This document shows, in pieces, positions 1-7,383 of a DNA stretch of 35,604 nucleotides. Location: positions 1 through 35,604 of the forward strand of contig CALUPP010000046.1 of assembly GCA_944322685.1 (NCBI GenBank), written 5' to 3'. The position numbers and the translations under genes were made by a program. The DNA comes from Candidatus Gastranaerophilales bacterium. GTDB lineage: Bacteria > Cyanobacteriota > Vampirovibrionia > Gastranaerophilales > Gastranaerophilaceae. Every line of letters starts with the position of its first letter. Position 1 is the first letter of the stretch. The notes beneath the pieces were generated by a model that worked only from the letters and a program-made list of their open reading frames with translations, was not told where the DNA came from and ran no database searches.

Positions 1-99
1 AAAATTAAAAAATATGCTTAAAAACCCCTTTTTTTAGTTTTACGATCCCGCCAGCACCGATATTTACAAAAAAACAACCAACATCGCTCGGAAAAGTAG

Positions 100-116
100 G
101 TCAGGCACCGCCTGAC
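100..116. repeat. Palindrome GTCAGGCACCGCCTGAC, copy 1
   Basis: Two perfect 7-bp arms (GTCAGGC/GCCTGAC) surround a 3-nt centre and are preceded by GTAG. Exact copies lie at 242-258, 35226-35242 (inverted) and 35370-35386. It is a dispersed hairpin-forming repeat of unknown function. Confidence 0.85.
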
Positions 117-241
117 AGCATTTTAGCCTAACAGAATACCGCAAAAATCGGAAAATATGCTCAAAAACTCTTGTTTTAGCTTTTCCCACCCTACTGGGAG
201 GGTTTTTTCAAAAAAACAACCAACATCACTTGGAAAAGTAG

Positions 242-258
242 GTCAGGCACCGCCTGAC
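242..258. repeat. Palindrome GTCAGGCACCGCCTGAC, copy 2
   Basis: This is identical to the copy at 100-116 and lies exactly 142 bp from it, inside the second tandem unit. It is followed by AGCATGTTAGCCCAACAG. Confidence 0.85.
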
Positions 259-493
259 AGCATGTTAGCCCAACAGAATCACTGTAAAATTGAAAAATAT
301 GCTCAAAAAACCCTTGTTTTAGCTTTTCCCACCCTACGAGGACAATTTTTTTACAAAAATAAGTCGGTGTGATTGTTGACCGGCTTTGCAGGGGCTTCAC
401 GCATTGCAGGTTATGTTATTTTGACGTCCGTTGCGAAAAATTCCGGAAAATATTCACCAATTTAAGGTAAAAACCCCCGCTTACGCTAAAAAA

Positions 494-1285
494 CTAAAAC
501 CAATCGCACTTTCCGTTTGTGCAAAAGGCTTTTTCAAGGTCAGCCATGATACTTTTGTGCGTCATTTCAAAAGTTATCGGCGTAATCGAAATTTTGTTCA
601 TGCGGAGCGCATTTATATCGGTTCCGTCATTTTCATCGTACTCAATGAGCTCGCCCGCAAGCCAGTAATAAACTTTTCCGCGCGGGTCAACGCGTTTTTC
701 GTAGTTGCTGGTGAACATTCTTGTTCCGAGCTTGGTAATCGCAACACCGGCAATATCATCAGCGCCTAAAGACGGAAAATTTATGTTCAAAATGCTCTTT
801 TGCGGGAAATTTATTTCTTTAATTTTAGGTAAAAACTTGCACATAAACTCAGAAGCAAATTTAAAATCCTCAAGCTCCGAATGCAGCCCCGCAAGCGACG
901 TTGCAATTGCCGGATAACCGAGCATTGCACCCTCAAGCGCACAGCTGACCGTTCCGGAGTACAAAATGTCCGCACCGAGGTTCGGGCCGTGATTTATACC
1001 GGAAATAACAATATCCGGAAGCTCATCCGGGCCCAAAATCGCGCTCAAACCTATTTTTACACAGTCACCTGGGGTTCCCGTGGTTACCCAGTTGCGTTTT
1101 GCGCCGAATTTTGGCTCAAGTTCTTCCACCCTGAGCGGCGTGTGCAACGTTAAAGAATGCCCGGCAGCACTTCTTTCCCTGTCAGGGGCAATTACATAAA
1201 CATCATGCTCTTGGCTGAGCGCTTCTGTGAGAGCTCTTATGCCGTTTGCTACTATTCCGTCGTCGTTTGATATTAATATCTTCAT
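494..1285 (-). CDS. surE: 5'/3'-nucleotidase SurE
   Basis: SurE is a metal-dependent phosphatase that dephosphorylates nucleoside monophosphates in the cytoplasm. The 263-residue product has the family landmarks: the N-terminal SNDDG motif with D8 and D9, S39 in the PDRERSA segment, and N98 in SGINHGPNLG, which together form the divalent-metal site. It also has the TGTPGDCVK and SGTVSCALEG segments. Length is normal for the family. The ATG at 1285 has an AGGAG ribosome binding site a few bases upstream, and an extended -10 (TGATATAAT) lies at 1312-1320, so it may be transcribed independently of pyrG as well as by read-through, since pyrG ends only about 50 bp upstream. Identification is secure. 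Confidence 0.97.
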   Translation of the reverse strand: MKILISNDDGIVANGIRALTEALSQEHDVYVIAPDRERSAAGHSLTLHTPLRVEELEPKFGAKRNWVTTGTPGDCVKIGLSAILGPDELPDIVISGINHGPNLGADILYSGTVSCALEGAMLGYPAIATSLAGLHSELEDFKFASEFMCKFLPKIKEINFPQKSILNINFPSLGADDIAGVAITKLGTRMFTSNYEKRVDPRGKVYYWLAGELIEYDENDGTDINALRMNKISITPITFEMTHKSIMADLEKAFCTNGKCDWF

Positions 1286-1311
1286 AATTACTCCTGATTC
1301 GTTTTTCGGAC

Positions 1312-1320
1312 ATTATATCA
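1312..1320 (-). promoter_or_regulatory. Extended -10 promoter for surE
   Basis: Minus-strand TGATATAAT matches the extended -10 consensus TGnTATAAT. It sits about 26 nt upstream of the surE ATG, in the 52-bp space after pyrG. No convincing -35 is visible, as expected for extended -10 promoters. Confidence 0.5.
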
Positions 1321-1337
1321 TGCCACAATCTCATATC

Positions 1338-2957
1338 CTATTTCGCTTTTTTCATTTTATTACTATTTACGGCATTAATTAATCCTGCAAATAAAGGATG
1401 TGAATGTTCCGGGCGGGATTTGAACTCTGGATGGAACTGCGAAGCCACAAACCAGTCGTTTTTCGGATATTCAACGATTTCGCAGAGCATTCCGTCGGGC
1501 GAAAGTCCCGAAAAAACAAGCCCTGCATCTTCAATTTGCTTCCTGTATTCGTTGTTTACCTCATATCTGTGGCGGTGGCGCTCGTAAATCACGTCGGATT
1601 TGTAAGCTTTATGCGCTTTTGTGCCTTTTTTGAGACGGCATTCGTACTGGCCGAGCCTCATTGTTCCGCCCAGCCCCTCGATGTGCTTTTGCTCCATCAT
1701 AATGTCGATTACGGGATAATTTGTGCCTTCATCAAATTCCGTGCTGTTTGCGCCTTTCAAACCGGCGACATTTCTTGCATATTCAATGACCGCGCACTGC
1801 ATACCGAGGCAAAGACCGAGAAAAGGAACATTATTTTCACGCGCATAGCGGATAACGTTCAATTTTCCCTCAATCCCCCTCACGCCGAATCCGCCGGGAA
1901 CGACCAGACCGTCAATATCTTTCATCGCTTCTTTTGCTTTTTCATAATCGACGCATTCATCCGACGCAATCCATTTTATGTCGATTTGCGCGTTATAAAG
2001 ATATCCGGCGTGCTTCAAAGCCTCAACTACCGAAATATATGCGTCAGAAAGCTTCGTATATTTGCCGGCAATAGCAATTTTAAAGGTTTTTACCGGATTT
2101 TTGATGTTTTCAACGAGTTTTATCCATGATTCAAGGTGCGGTTTTTTATCAAGGAGCTGAAGCCTTTTCAAAGCCACCTGCGCAATCCCCTGAGACTCAA
2201 GCGCAAGCGGAACTTCGTAAATTGATTTCATATCCTTGCATTCAATGACCGCCTCAGGGTCAACCGAGCAGAAAAGCGCCAATTTTTCCTTTTCTTTTTT
2301 CGGAATCGGCCTTGATGTGCGGCAAACAAGGATTTCCGGCTGAATTCCGTAGCTTCTTAACACGGAAACGCTGTGCTGCGAGGGTTTTGTCTTTAATTCG
2401 CCCGAAGTACCCAAATACGGAATTAACGTTACGTGGATAGAAATGCTGTTTCCGTACCCGACATCCGAGCGAAACTGCCTGATTGCCTCAATAAAAGGCA
2501 AACTTTCAATGTCGCCTATGGTTCCGCCGACTTCAATTATCAAAAAGTCGGGTTTAAACTGGCTGGCAGCCTTTTTTATGCGTGATTTTATTTCGTTTGT
2601 GATATGCGGAATCGTCTGGACGGTTGCGCCGAGGTATTCGCCTTTGCGTTCTTTTTTGATAACCGTTTGATAGATGCTTCCGGAGGTTACGTTGTTGATT
2701 TTTCCGAGGTTTGTGTCGGTAAATCGCTCGTAATGTCCCAAATCGAGGTCAGTTTCCGCGCCGTCGTCGGTTACGAATACTTCACCGTGCTGAAAAGGGC
2801 TCATCGTGCCGGGGTCAACGTTAATATAAGGGTCGAATTTTTGAATAACGACCGAAAAACCCCTCGATTTCAACAATCTTCCCAAAGATGCGGCCACAAT
2901 CCCCTTTCCCAACGAAGAAACAACACCGCCGGTTACAAAAATGTACTTTGTTGACAT
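1338..2957 (-). CDS. pyrG: CTP synthase
   Basis: PyrG converts UTP to CTP with ATP and glutamine, the last step of de novo pyrimidine nucleotide synthesis. The N-terminal synthetase domain begins [16 protein letters not shown], with the P-loop at about residues 10-20. The C-terminal class I glutaminase carries the nucleophile in LGLCLGMQ near residue 380 and the His/Glu pair in SQFHPEF near the C-terminus. I chose the ATG at 2957 (539 residues) because the family normally starts three or four residues before YIFVTGG. A GTG at 2969 would add four residues. Downstream are surE on the same strand and upstream is gatC, but a terminator separates gatC from pyrG. Confidence 0.97.
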   Translation of the reverse strand: MSTKYIFVTGGVVSSLGKGIVAASLGRLLKSRGFSVVIQKFDPYINVDPGTMSPFQHGEVFVTDDGAETDLDLGHYERFTDTNLGKINNVTSGSIYQTVIKKERKGEYLGATVQTIPHITNEIKSRIKKAASQFKPDFLIIEVGGTIGDIESLPFIEAIRQFRSDVGYGNSISIHVTLIPYLGTSGELKTKPSQHSVSVLRSYGIQPEILVCRTSRPIPKKEKEKLALFCSVDPEAVIECKDMKSIYEVPLALESQGIAQVALKRLQLLDKKPHLESWIKLVENIKNPVKTFKIAIAGKYTKLSDAYISVVEALKHAGYLYNAQIDIKWIASDECVDYEKAKEAMKDIDGLVVPGGFGVRGIEGKLNVIRYARENNVPFLGLCLGMQCAVIEYARNVAGLKGANSTEFDEGTNYPVIDIMMEQKHIEGLGGTMRLGQYECRLKKGTKAHKAYKSDVIYERHRHRYEVNNEYRKQIEDAGLVFSGLSPDGMLCEIVEYPKNDWFVASQFHPEFKSRPEHSHPLFAGLINAVNSNKMKKAK

Positions 2958-3043
2958 ATTCCAACTCACTTTCTGCCAAGTTACGCTATTTTTTATTTAT
3001 TTTCGGCAAGTTTTTCGGTTTTTCTGTCCGGTTTTGCCGAATA

Positions 3044-3067
3044 TTCCGAACCAAGTTCAGGATGACA
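3044..3067. repeat. Dispersed palindrome, TTCCGAA..AAGTTCAGGATGACA type
   Basis: This 24-bp element pairs TTCCGAAC with AGTTCAGGA imperfectly and ends in ATGACA. Related copies lie at 18909-18932 and 18983-19006. The upstream TTTTCGGCAAG (about 3000) is also matched by TTATCGGCAAG beside the 18983 copy, so the shared unit is longer than the palindrome. Confidence 0.65.
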
Positions 3068-3088
3068 CAGGATTTTTTACTTTATACT

Positions 3089-3115
3089 AAAAAATCGGCC
3101 GGTTAGCCGATTTTT
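3089..3115 (-). terminator. Rho-independent terminator of gatC
   Basis: AAAAATCGGC and GCCGATTTTT form a strong stem with a six-base loop, followed on the minus strand by a T-run. The hairpin overlaps the gatC stop codon at 3103. It separates gatC from pyrG. Confidence 0.75.
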
Positions 3116-3384
3116 GGGACTCTGAAAAATCCGTTTTCTTTCAACGGCGCATTCGCCATCAATTCTTCTCTGCTAAACTCGTGAACAACTTTGTCTTCTC
3201 TCATCACGTTCACGATGGGAATCGCGTGCGACATCGGTTCTACGCCCTCTGTGTCGATTTCGTTCATCTGCTGGGCATATTCGAGAATATCGCCGAGCTG
3301 TTTGGAAAATTTGACCTTTTCCTCCTCGGTAAGCTCGAGCCTTGCGAGTTTAGCGACGTGTTCTACTTCTTTTATGGTAATCAT
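3103..3384 (-). CDS. gatC: Asp-tRNA(Asn)/Glu-tRNA(Gln) amidotransferase subunit C
   Basis: GatC is the small stabilising subunit of GatCAB, which amidates misacylated Glu-tRNA(Gln) and/or Asp-tRNA(Asn). The 93-residue protein has the family N-terminus (ITIKEVEHVAKLARLEL) followed by LTEEEKVKFSKQLGDILEY. The EGVEPMSHAIP segment and the ending NGFFRVPKIG are also characteristic. Length is standard. An AGGAG site lies about 11 nt upstream of the ATG at 3384. gatA and gatB are not in this window, so the subunits are not encoded in one operon here. The presence of gatC implies indirect Gln- and/or Asn-tRNA synthesis. Confidence 0.95.
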   Translation of the reverse strand: MITIKEVEHVAKLARLELTEEEKVKFSKQLGDILEYAQQMNEIDTEGVEPMSHAIPIVNVMREDKVVHEFSREELMANAPLKENGFFRVPKIG

Positions 3385-3518
3385 TTAACAAATTTCTCCT
3401 ATAATAACAATTTTAGCATAATTAATATGAATTTTTCATGAATATTACATTATTTAACGAATTTCATGTTATTCACGTTTTTATCCGCCCAAAAACGCCG
3501 ATATATCCGCAAAAATTG

Positions 3519-3527
3519 TGTTATACT
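3519..3527 (+). promoter_or_regulatory. Extended -10 promoter for the hypothetical gene at 3538
   Basis: TGTTATACT matches TGnTATAAT at five of six -10 positions plus the TG. Only 10 nt separate it from the ATG at 3538, so the transcript would have almost no leader. Confidence 0.45.
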
Positions 3528-3537
3528 CTTAATTATC

Positions 3538-3867
3538 ATGATATTATCCGAATTTTCCAGATTTTTACAAGAATATTACGAAGAAAACAGCCCCAATTCC
3601 GCCAAAGAAAGGAAAACACCGGTTTTTCTGCTGTTTTTCTGGGTAAAAAACAAACTGGAAACCCCTGCAACCACAAACATCGACAAAATTCTGCAAAAAG
3701 AAATTTATCTTGCAAAAAACAGGGCCGAAGACTTTTTTCTTATCGGAAAATCGCCCAGCGGACGAAAACTCATCGACGCTTTGTACAATTTTGCGCTGAG
3801 TTTTGAACAGCAGCAATATGCAAGATGGATTCATGAGAGAAAACCCGAAGATTTTAAAAATTGTTAA
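3538..3867 (+). CDS. Hypothetical protein, 109 residues
   Basis: I do not recognise this protein. It is cytoplasmic in character, predicted mainly helical, and rich in Lys, Glu and aromatic residues, with no signal peptide. A reading frame continues upstream to 3466, but I place the start at the ATG at 3538 because an extended -10 (TGTTATACT) ends only 10 nt before it. That geometry would give a nearly leaderless mRNA; no Shine-Dalgarno sequence is visible. The gene lies immediately upstream of the repeat cluster preceding dnaN, and one exact copy of that motif (GTTTTGAACAGC, 3800-3811) is inside its 3' end. Being co-oriented with dnaN, it may mark the edge of the origin region. The frame is likely real but unproven. 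Confidence 0.6.
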   Translation: MILSEFSRFLQEYYEENSPNSAKERKTPVFLLFFWVKNKLETPATTNIDKILQKEIYLAKNRAEDFFLIGKSPSGRKLIDALYNFALSFEQQQYARWIHERKPEDFKNC

Positions 3868-4072
3868 AACATGCGCACAGAGCATGTTTCCATGCCGTTT
3901 TTTTGAGCTATCATGGTCAATTTTTGTTGTAGAAAAGCTGTTCAAAACTTGTTCAAAAGTCGTTTTTTGCTGTTAATAACTTTTTAAAATGTTCAAAACT
4001 GTATATAACTAAAAAAGTTATTGAAAACTGTTGAAAAGTTTTGAACAATCTTTACACAATGTTATGAACAGC
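3800..4072. repeat. Cluster of GTTTTGAAC / GTTCAAAAC motifs upstream of dnaN
   Basis: The 12-mer GTTTTGAACAGC occurs at 3800-3811, inverted at 3937-3948, and as GTTATGAACAGC at 4061-4072. The 9-mer core recurs at 3991-3999 (GTTCAAAAC) and 4038-4046 (GTTTTGAAC), with one-mismatch copies at 3951-3959 and about 4030-4038 (GTTGAAAAG). A DnaA-box-like CTTTACACA lies at 4050-4058. The density and both orientations point to a protein-binding array, either origin iterons or a dnaN operator. Confidence 0.7.
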
Positions 4073-4201
4073 TTTTTTCTTGATATATTTGGGTTACAAT
4101 AGTTTTATACAGAAAAGCGGCGTGCTTATTACTATTATTATTTATATTATTATATTATATTAATTTATAATAAAAAAAAGAAAAAGCATTCAGGAGAAAA
4201 A
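3868..4201. other. Candidate chromosomal replication origin upstream of dnaN
   Basis: This gene-free 334-bp stretch contains most of the GTTCAAAAC cluster and a DnaA-box-like CTTTACACA (4050-4058). It also has a run of 47 consecutive A/T bases at 4133-4179 that could serve as an unwinding element. The dnaN ribosome binding site (AGGAG, 4192-4196) closes it. In Cyanobacteria the origin is adjacent to dnaN rather than dnaA, and dnaA here lies several kilobases away. Canonical TTATCCACA boxes are absent, so this remains a candidate. Confidence 0.4.
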
Positions 4202-5323
4202 ATGGAATTCACAATAGAAAAAGAATTACTTTTGACAAATTTAAAAATTGTTGAAAAAACAACCGTGGCAAGAGGTATTCAGCCTGTACTTTCGAATATT
4301 TTAATCGAAGCAACAGACGACAACTACATAAAATTCAGCGCAACGGATTTGGATATAAATATCGTTTCAAAAACTGTCGCTTCAGTGAAAAATTCCGGGA
4401 AAATTACGCTTCCCGCAAAAAAACTCTCTGAAATCGCGGCAAAAATCAGCAACAAACCCGTTACTTTCGTCCTCAACGAGGCAACAAACGTCGTAAATAT
4501 CTCCTGCGGAAACGCAAAATTCGAGCTAATCGGCATCAGTGCGGACGAATTCCCCGCAATAACGACCGAAGAAGAAATAAAAGACAAAGAATGCACCGAA
4601 ATTGAGCTCAATCCGCTCCTAAAATCCATCAAACATACTGCTTTTTCTGCTGCAAACTACGAAAATCGCAATATTATCAGCGGTGTTTTCTGCCAGATTT
4701 CAAAAGATAACCTCGAAATGGCCGCAACCGACGGAAACAGGCTTACAAGAATCATTGAAACAATAAAAAGCGGCTCAGAAACCGAAATCAGCTGCGTAAT
4801 CCCCTCAAAAACGCTTCAGGAATTTTTGAGAATCGCTGCGCTGCTCGACGATGAAAGCGTCTGTTTGATTATTGAAAAAACAAAAATTATCTTCAAAACT
4901 TCGGGGATGATAATGACTTCGCGCCTGCTTGAGGGCGAATATCCTCCTTACAAGCAGCTTATCCCTCAAACCTGCGAAAAAAATGCCGTTATCAACCGCG
5001 AAGAAATGATTGACGCGCTGGAACGCGTTTCGGTTATGGTTAACGAGCGCACAAACATCGTGAAATTCATTTTCGGCGAAAATACTCTGTTCTTAAAAGC
5101 CGATACACCCGACGCTGGGCTCGGCGAAGACTCAATCAGCGCGGAATATACCGACGAAGAACTTACTATCGCATTCAATTACAGATATGTGCTTGATTCG
5201 TTGAAGATTATGGATTCTGAAAAGATAAAAATCGGCCTCGGCGGAAGCCTTTCGGCTACTCTTTTCAGACCTGACAGCGATGATGACTATTTGTGCCTGA
5301 TAATGCCGATTCAGATTAGATAA
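4202..5323 (+). CDS. dnaN: DNA polymerase III beta subunit (sliding clamp)
   Basis: DnaN forms the dimeric ring that tethers the replicative polymerase to DNA. The 373-residue protein starts MEFTIEKELLLTNLKIVEKT and has the three-domain clamp layout. Recognisable segments are RGIQPVLSNILIEA early in domain 1, the FEL.G.SADEFP-type stretch near 110, and AATDGNRLTR in domain 2. The C-terminus, DDDYLCLIMPIQIR, corresponds to the family's usual LIMPMR-type end and client-binding pocket. Length is normal. An AGGAG site lies 5 nt before the ATG. The gene is preceded by the repeat cluster and A/T tract described separately and followed by a good terminator, so it is probably monocistronic. Confidence 0.97.
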   Translation: MEFTIEKELLLTNLKIVEKTTVARGIQPVLSNILIEATDDNYIKFSATDLDINIVSKTVASVKNSGKITLPAKKLSEIAAKISNKPVTFVLNEATNVVNISCGNAKFELIGISADEFPAITTEEEIKDKECTEIELNPLLKSIKHTAFSAANYENRNIISGVFCQISKDNLEMAATDGNRLTRIIETIKSGSETEISCVIPSKTLQEFLRIAALLDDESVCLIIEKTKIIFKTSGMIMTSRLLEGEYPPYKQLIPQTCEKNAVINREEMIDALERVSVMVNERTNIVKFIFGENTLFLKADTPDAGLGEDSISAEYTDEELTIAFNYRYVLDSLKIMDSEKIKIGLGGSLSATLFRPDSDDDYLCLIMPIQIR

Positions 5324-5327
5324 TTGT

Positions 5328-5366
5328 AAAAAACAGCCGGAATCTATATTTTTCGGCTGTTTTTTT
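5328..5366 (+). terminator. Rho-independent terminator of dnaN
   Basis: AAAAAACAGCCG pairs with CGGCTGTTTTTT around a loop of about 14 nt, and T residues follow. It starts five bases after the dnaN stop and separates dnaN from thrB. Confidence 0.85.
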
Positions 5367-5403
5367 AAGTTTTGGAATTTAGTGAAAGAGATTTGGTGAA
5401 AAT

Positions 5404-6333
5404 ATGAAATTTAGTGTAAAAGTACCTGCTACAACCGCAAATTTGGGGCCCGGATTCGATTGTATGGGGCTGGCTCTGCCGATTTATAACACGATTACCG
5501 TCGAAGAAACGGTTATGCCGGGCACAGGCATTGAAATCAACATTATCGACGAAACAAATGAGATGGATATCCTCTCTATCCCGACCGATGAGAACAATAT
5601 CGTCTACAAAGCAATCGAAATGCTCTACAATTCAATCGGCCAAACCCCGAGCGAGCTCAAAATTACGATAAATACGCAAATTCCGGTAACAAGAGGACTC
5701 GGAAGCTCTGCGGCGGTTATTGTGGGCGGGCTTTTGGCTGCGAATGAGCTTTTGGGCCGTCCGGCTGACGAGGCAGCGCTTCTTTCTATTGCCGCTGAGA
5801 TTGAGGGCCATCCTGACAACTCCACGCCCGCGATTTTGGGCGGATGCATACTTGCTTCGCTGGAGGATGACGGCAGCGTTGTTTACAGAAAGCTGAATTT
5901 CCCGAAAGATTGGAACATTACCGTTTGCATTCCCGATTATGAGCTGGCTACGAACATTGCGCGTTCGGTTATTCCTGACGAAATCCCGATTCGCGACGCA
6001 CTTTTTAATCTGAAACGCTCGGCTATGCTCGTTCAGGCGATTAACACTGCGGACAAAGAGCTTATGCGCTACGCTTTGCAGGATAAAATTCATCAACCTT
6101 ACCGTGAAAAGCTCATTCCCGGCTTAAAAGAGATTAAAGAAGCGCTAAAACACGAAGAAAACGTTCTCGGAGTTGTTTTGAGCGGTGCGGGGCCGTCGAT
6201 TTTGGTTATTTCGTACGGAAACAACCTCGATAAAATCAGAAAAACGGTTTCGAGCGTTTGGGAGAGCTTGAATGTAAAATCCGATGTTTTAACGCTGCCT
6301 ATTGAAGAAAATGGCGCTGTTATTGTTGAATAG
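5404..6333 (+). CDS. thrB: Homoserine kinase
   Basis: ThrB phosphorylates homoserine on the way to threonine and belongs to the GHMP kinase superfamily. The 309-residue product opens with KVPATTANLGPGFDCMGLAL, the family's substrate-side motif. The ATP-binding motif PVTRGLGSSAA sits at residues 94-104, with EGHPDNSTPAILGG after it. The C-terminal GHMP motif is VVLSGAGPSIL. Length matches the family. The ribosome binding site is weak (GGTG close to the ATG). The gene is isolated from other threonine-pathway genes in this window and sits between the dnaN terminator and a 307-bp gap. Confidence 0.95.
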   Translation: MKFSVKVPATTANLGPGFDCMGLALPIYNTITVEETVMPGTGIEINIIDETNEMDILSIPTDENNIVYKAIEMLYNSIGQTPSELKITINTQIPVTRGLGSSAAVIVGGLLAANELLGRPADEAALLSIAAEIEGHPDNSTPAILGGCILASLEDDGSVVYRKLNFPKDWNITVCIPDYELATNIARSVIPDEIPIRDALFNLKRSAMLVQAINTADKELMRYALQDKIHQPYREKLIPGLKEIKEALKHEENVLGVVLSGAGPSILVISYGNNLDKIRKTVSSVWESLNVKSDVLTLPIEENGAVIVE

Positions 6334-6640
6334 AGCGGAGATTTTTACAAAATCTCTGATTATTTCTTTTTCTCTGATGTAAAAGCCTGCCCCTGAGGCG
6401 GCCGGAAAAGGGATTTGGAAAATTTTTTGCTTTATTTGTTTTTTGAGTGAATTTTGTTGTACAAATTTGTGAATTAAGGTTAAAATATTCTTAATCAGCT
6501 TTAGTCATGGCTTTATTCAGAACTTATCCGTAAAATTAAAGCCGCAAGCATCGCCGTAAGCCTGTTTTGGCGTTAAGCAAAATTCTGAAAATTCCTTGAC
6601 GAAGCAAATCACGGTCTTGTAAGTATTTTAAGGAGCTAAT
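6334..6640. other. Gap between thrB and the nitroreductase
   Basis: No gene is visible. Just after thrB, GAGATTTT-TAC-AAAATCTC (6338-6356) forms an 8-bp hairpin followed by a T-rich stretch and may act as a weak terminator. Near the right end, TTGACG (6596-6601) could be a -35, with a poor -10 (TAAGTA) 18 bp later, for the gene at 6641. Its ribosome binding site AAGGAG is clear. Confidence 0.45.
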
Positions 6641-7282
6641 ATGAAAAAAAACATAATTATCGCATTAACAAGCATGCTGCTTTTTGCAGGAGGGGCTTTT
6701 GCTGCACAAAAATCCGCTCCTGAGCCGGAATTTATTCCTACAATTGATATTCAGCTTCCCGAGCCGCAGACTTCAGGCGGAATGCCATTGATGGATGCTT
6801 TGAAAAACAGAAAAACGGACAGAAGCTTCACCTCTCAAGAGCTGGATGAACAAACAATTTCTAATCTTTTGTGGGCTGCATACGGTATTAACCGTCCGGA
6901 CGGAAAACATACCGCTCCAAGTGCCATGAATCTCCAGGAGGTTGTGATTTATGCGATTTTGCCAAAAGGTGTTTATTATTACTATCCGCAAAAACACTTT
7001 TTGAAGCGCATAATGAAAGAAGATATGCGTCCGCTCGTCGGAAATGCTCCGTTAACACTGCTTTATGCAGCGAATTTGACTCAACAAAGCAAAATCAACG
7101 CCGCTTGCGACATCGGTTTTATCGGGCAGAACGTCTATCTTTTTGCTGCTGCAAATGGACTCGGAACTGTGTTTAGGGGCAGCTTAAACACCGCCGCAAT
7201 CGACCAAAAACTAGAGCTGCGTCTAGGGCAGGAAGTGCTTTACGGCCAATCTGTGGGATATCCTGCCTCAAAAAAACGATAA
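6641..7282 (+). CDS. Exported SagB/ThcOx-type nitroreductase-family protein
   Basis: This is predicted to be an FMN-dependent oxidoreductase outside the cytoplasm. Residues 1-21 form a signal peptide (MKKN, hydrophobic core, AFA cleavage site). The rest matches the SagB/ThcOx branch of the nitroreductase superfamily: MDALKNRKTDRSFTSQELDE with the Arg of the RxSxR-like FMN-binding motif, SNLLWAAYGINR, a PSAMNLQEV segment, and GFIGQNVYLFAAANGLGTVFRG near the C-terminus. At 213 residues it is a single compact domain. Exported enzymes of this type are known from gut anaerobes, but the substrate is not known. It has an AAGGAG ribosome binding site and no obvious operon partner. The family is clear; the role is not. 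Confidence 0.85.
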   Translation: MKKNIIIALTSMLLFAGGAFAAQKSAPEPEFIPTIDIQLPEPQTSGGMPLMDALKNRKTDRSFTSQELDEQTISNLLWAAYGINRPDGKHTAPSAMNLQEVVIYAILPKGVYYYYPQKHFLKRIMKEDMRPLVGNAPLTLLYAANLTQQSKINAACDIGFIGQNVYLFAAANGLGTVFRGSLNTAAIDQKLELRLGQEVLYGQSVGYPASKKR

Positions 7283-7383
7283 ATTTCATTAATGTCCTAA
7301 TTTAACGGTATAACATGAGCTTTTGCTTTCGGAGCGAGAGTTTTACCGCTGTATTTACGGGTTTATTGCGAAAGTTCGAAACT

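Larger units (their letters stand above)
11..360. repeat. 142-143 bp tandem direct repeat, about 2.4 copies
   Basis: The landmark AATATGCT recurs at 11, 154 and 296, giving periods of 143 and 142 bp. Each unit reads: AATATGCT, a CCTTGTTTTAGCTTTTCCCA segment, an A-rich stretch with CAACCAACATC, then the palindrome GTCAGGCACCGCCTGAC, then a TTAGCC(C/T)AACAGAA tail. The first copy is the most diverged, and the last is truncated near 360. I see no coding capacity beyond short repeat-derived ORFs. The rest of the gap to 493 holds no gene that I can support. Confidence 0.85.

Noticed and set aside
157-372. Short frames in the 142-bp tandem repeat
   Set aside because: Coding capacity follows the repeat unit and has no start signals.
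1404-2129. 241-codon plus-strand frame opposite pyrG
   Set aside because: It is antisense to a securely identified gene and has no family resemblance. The long frames opposite uvrD (19158-20006) and dnaE (34274-34960) are rejected for the same reason.
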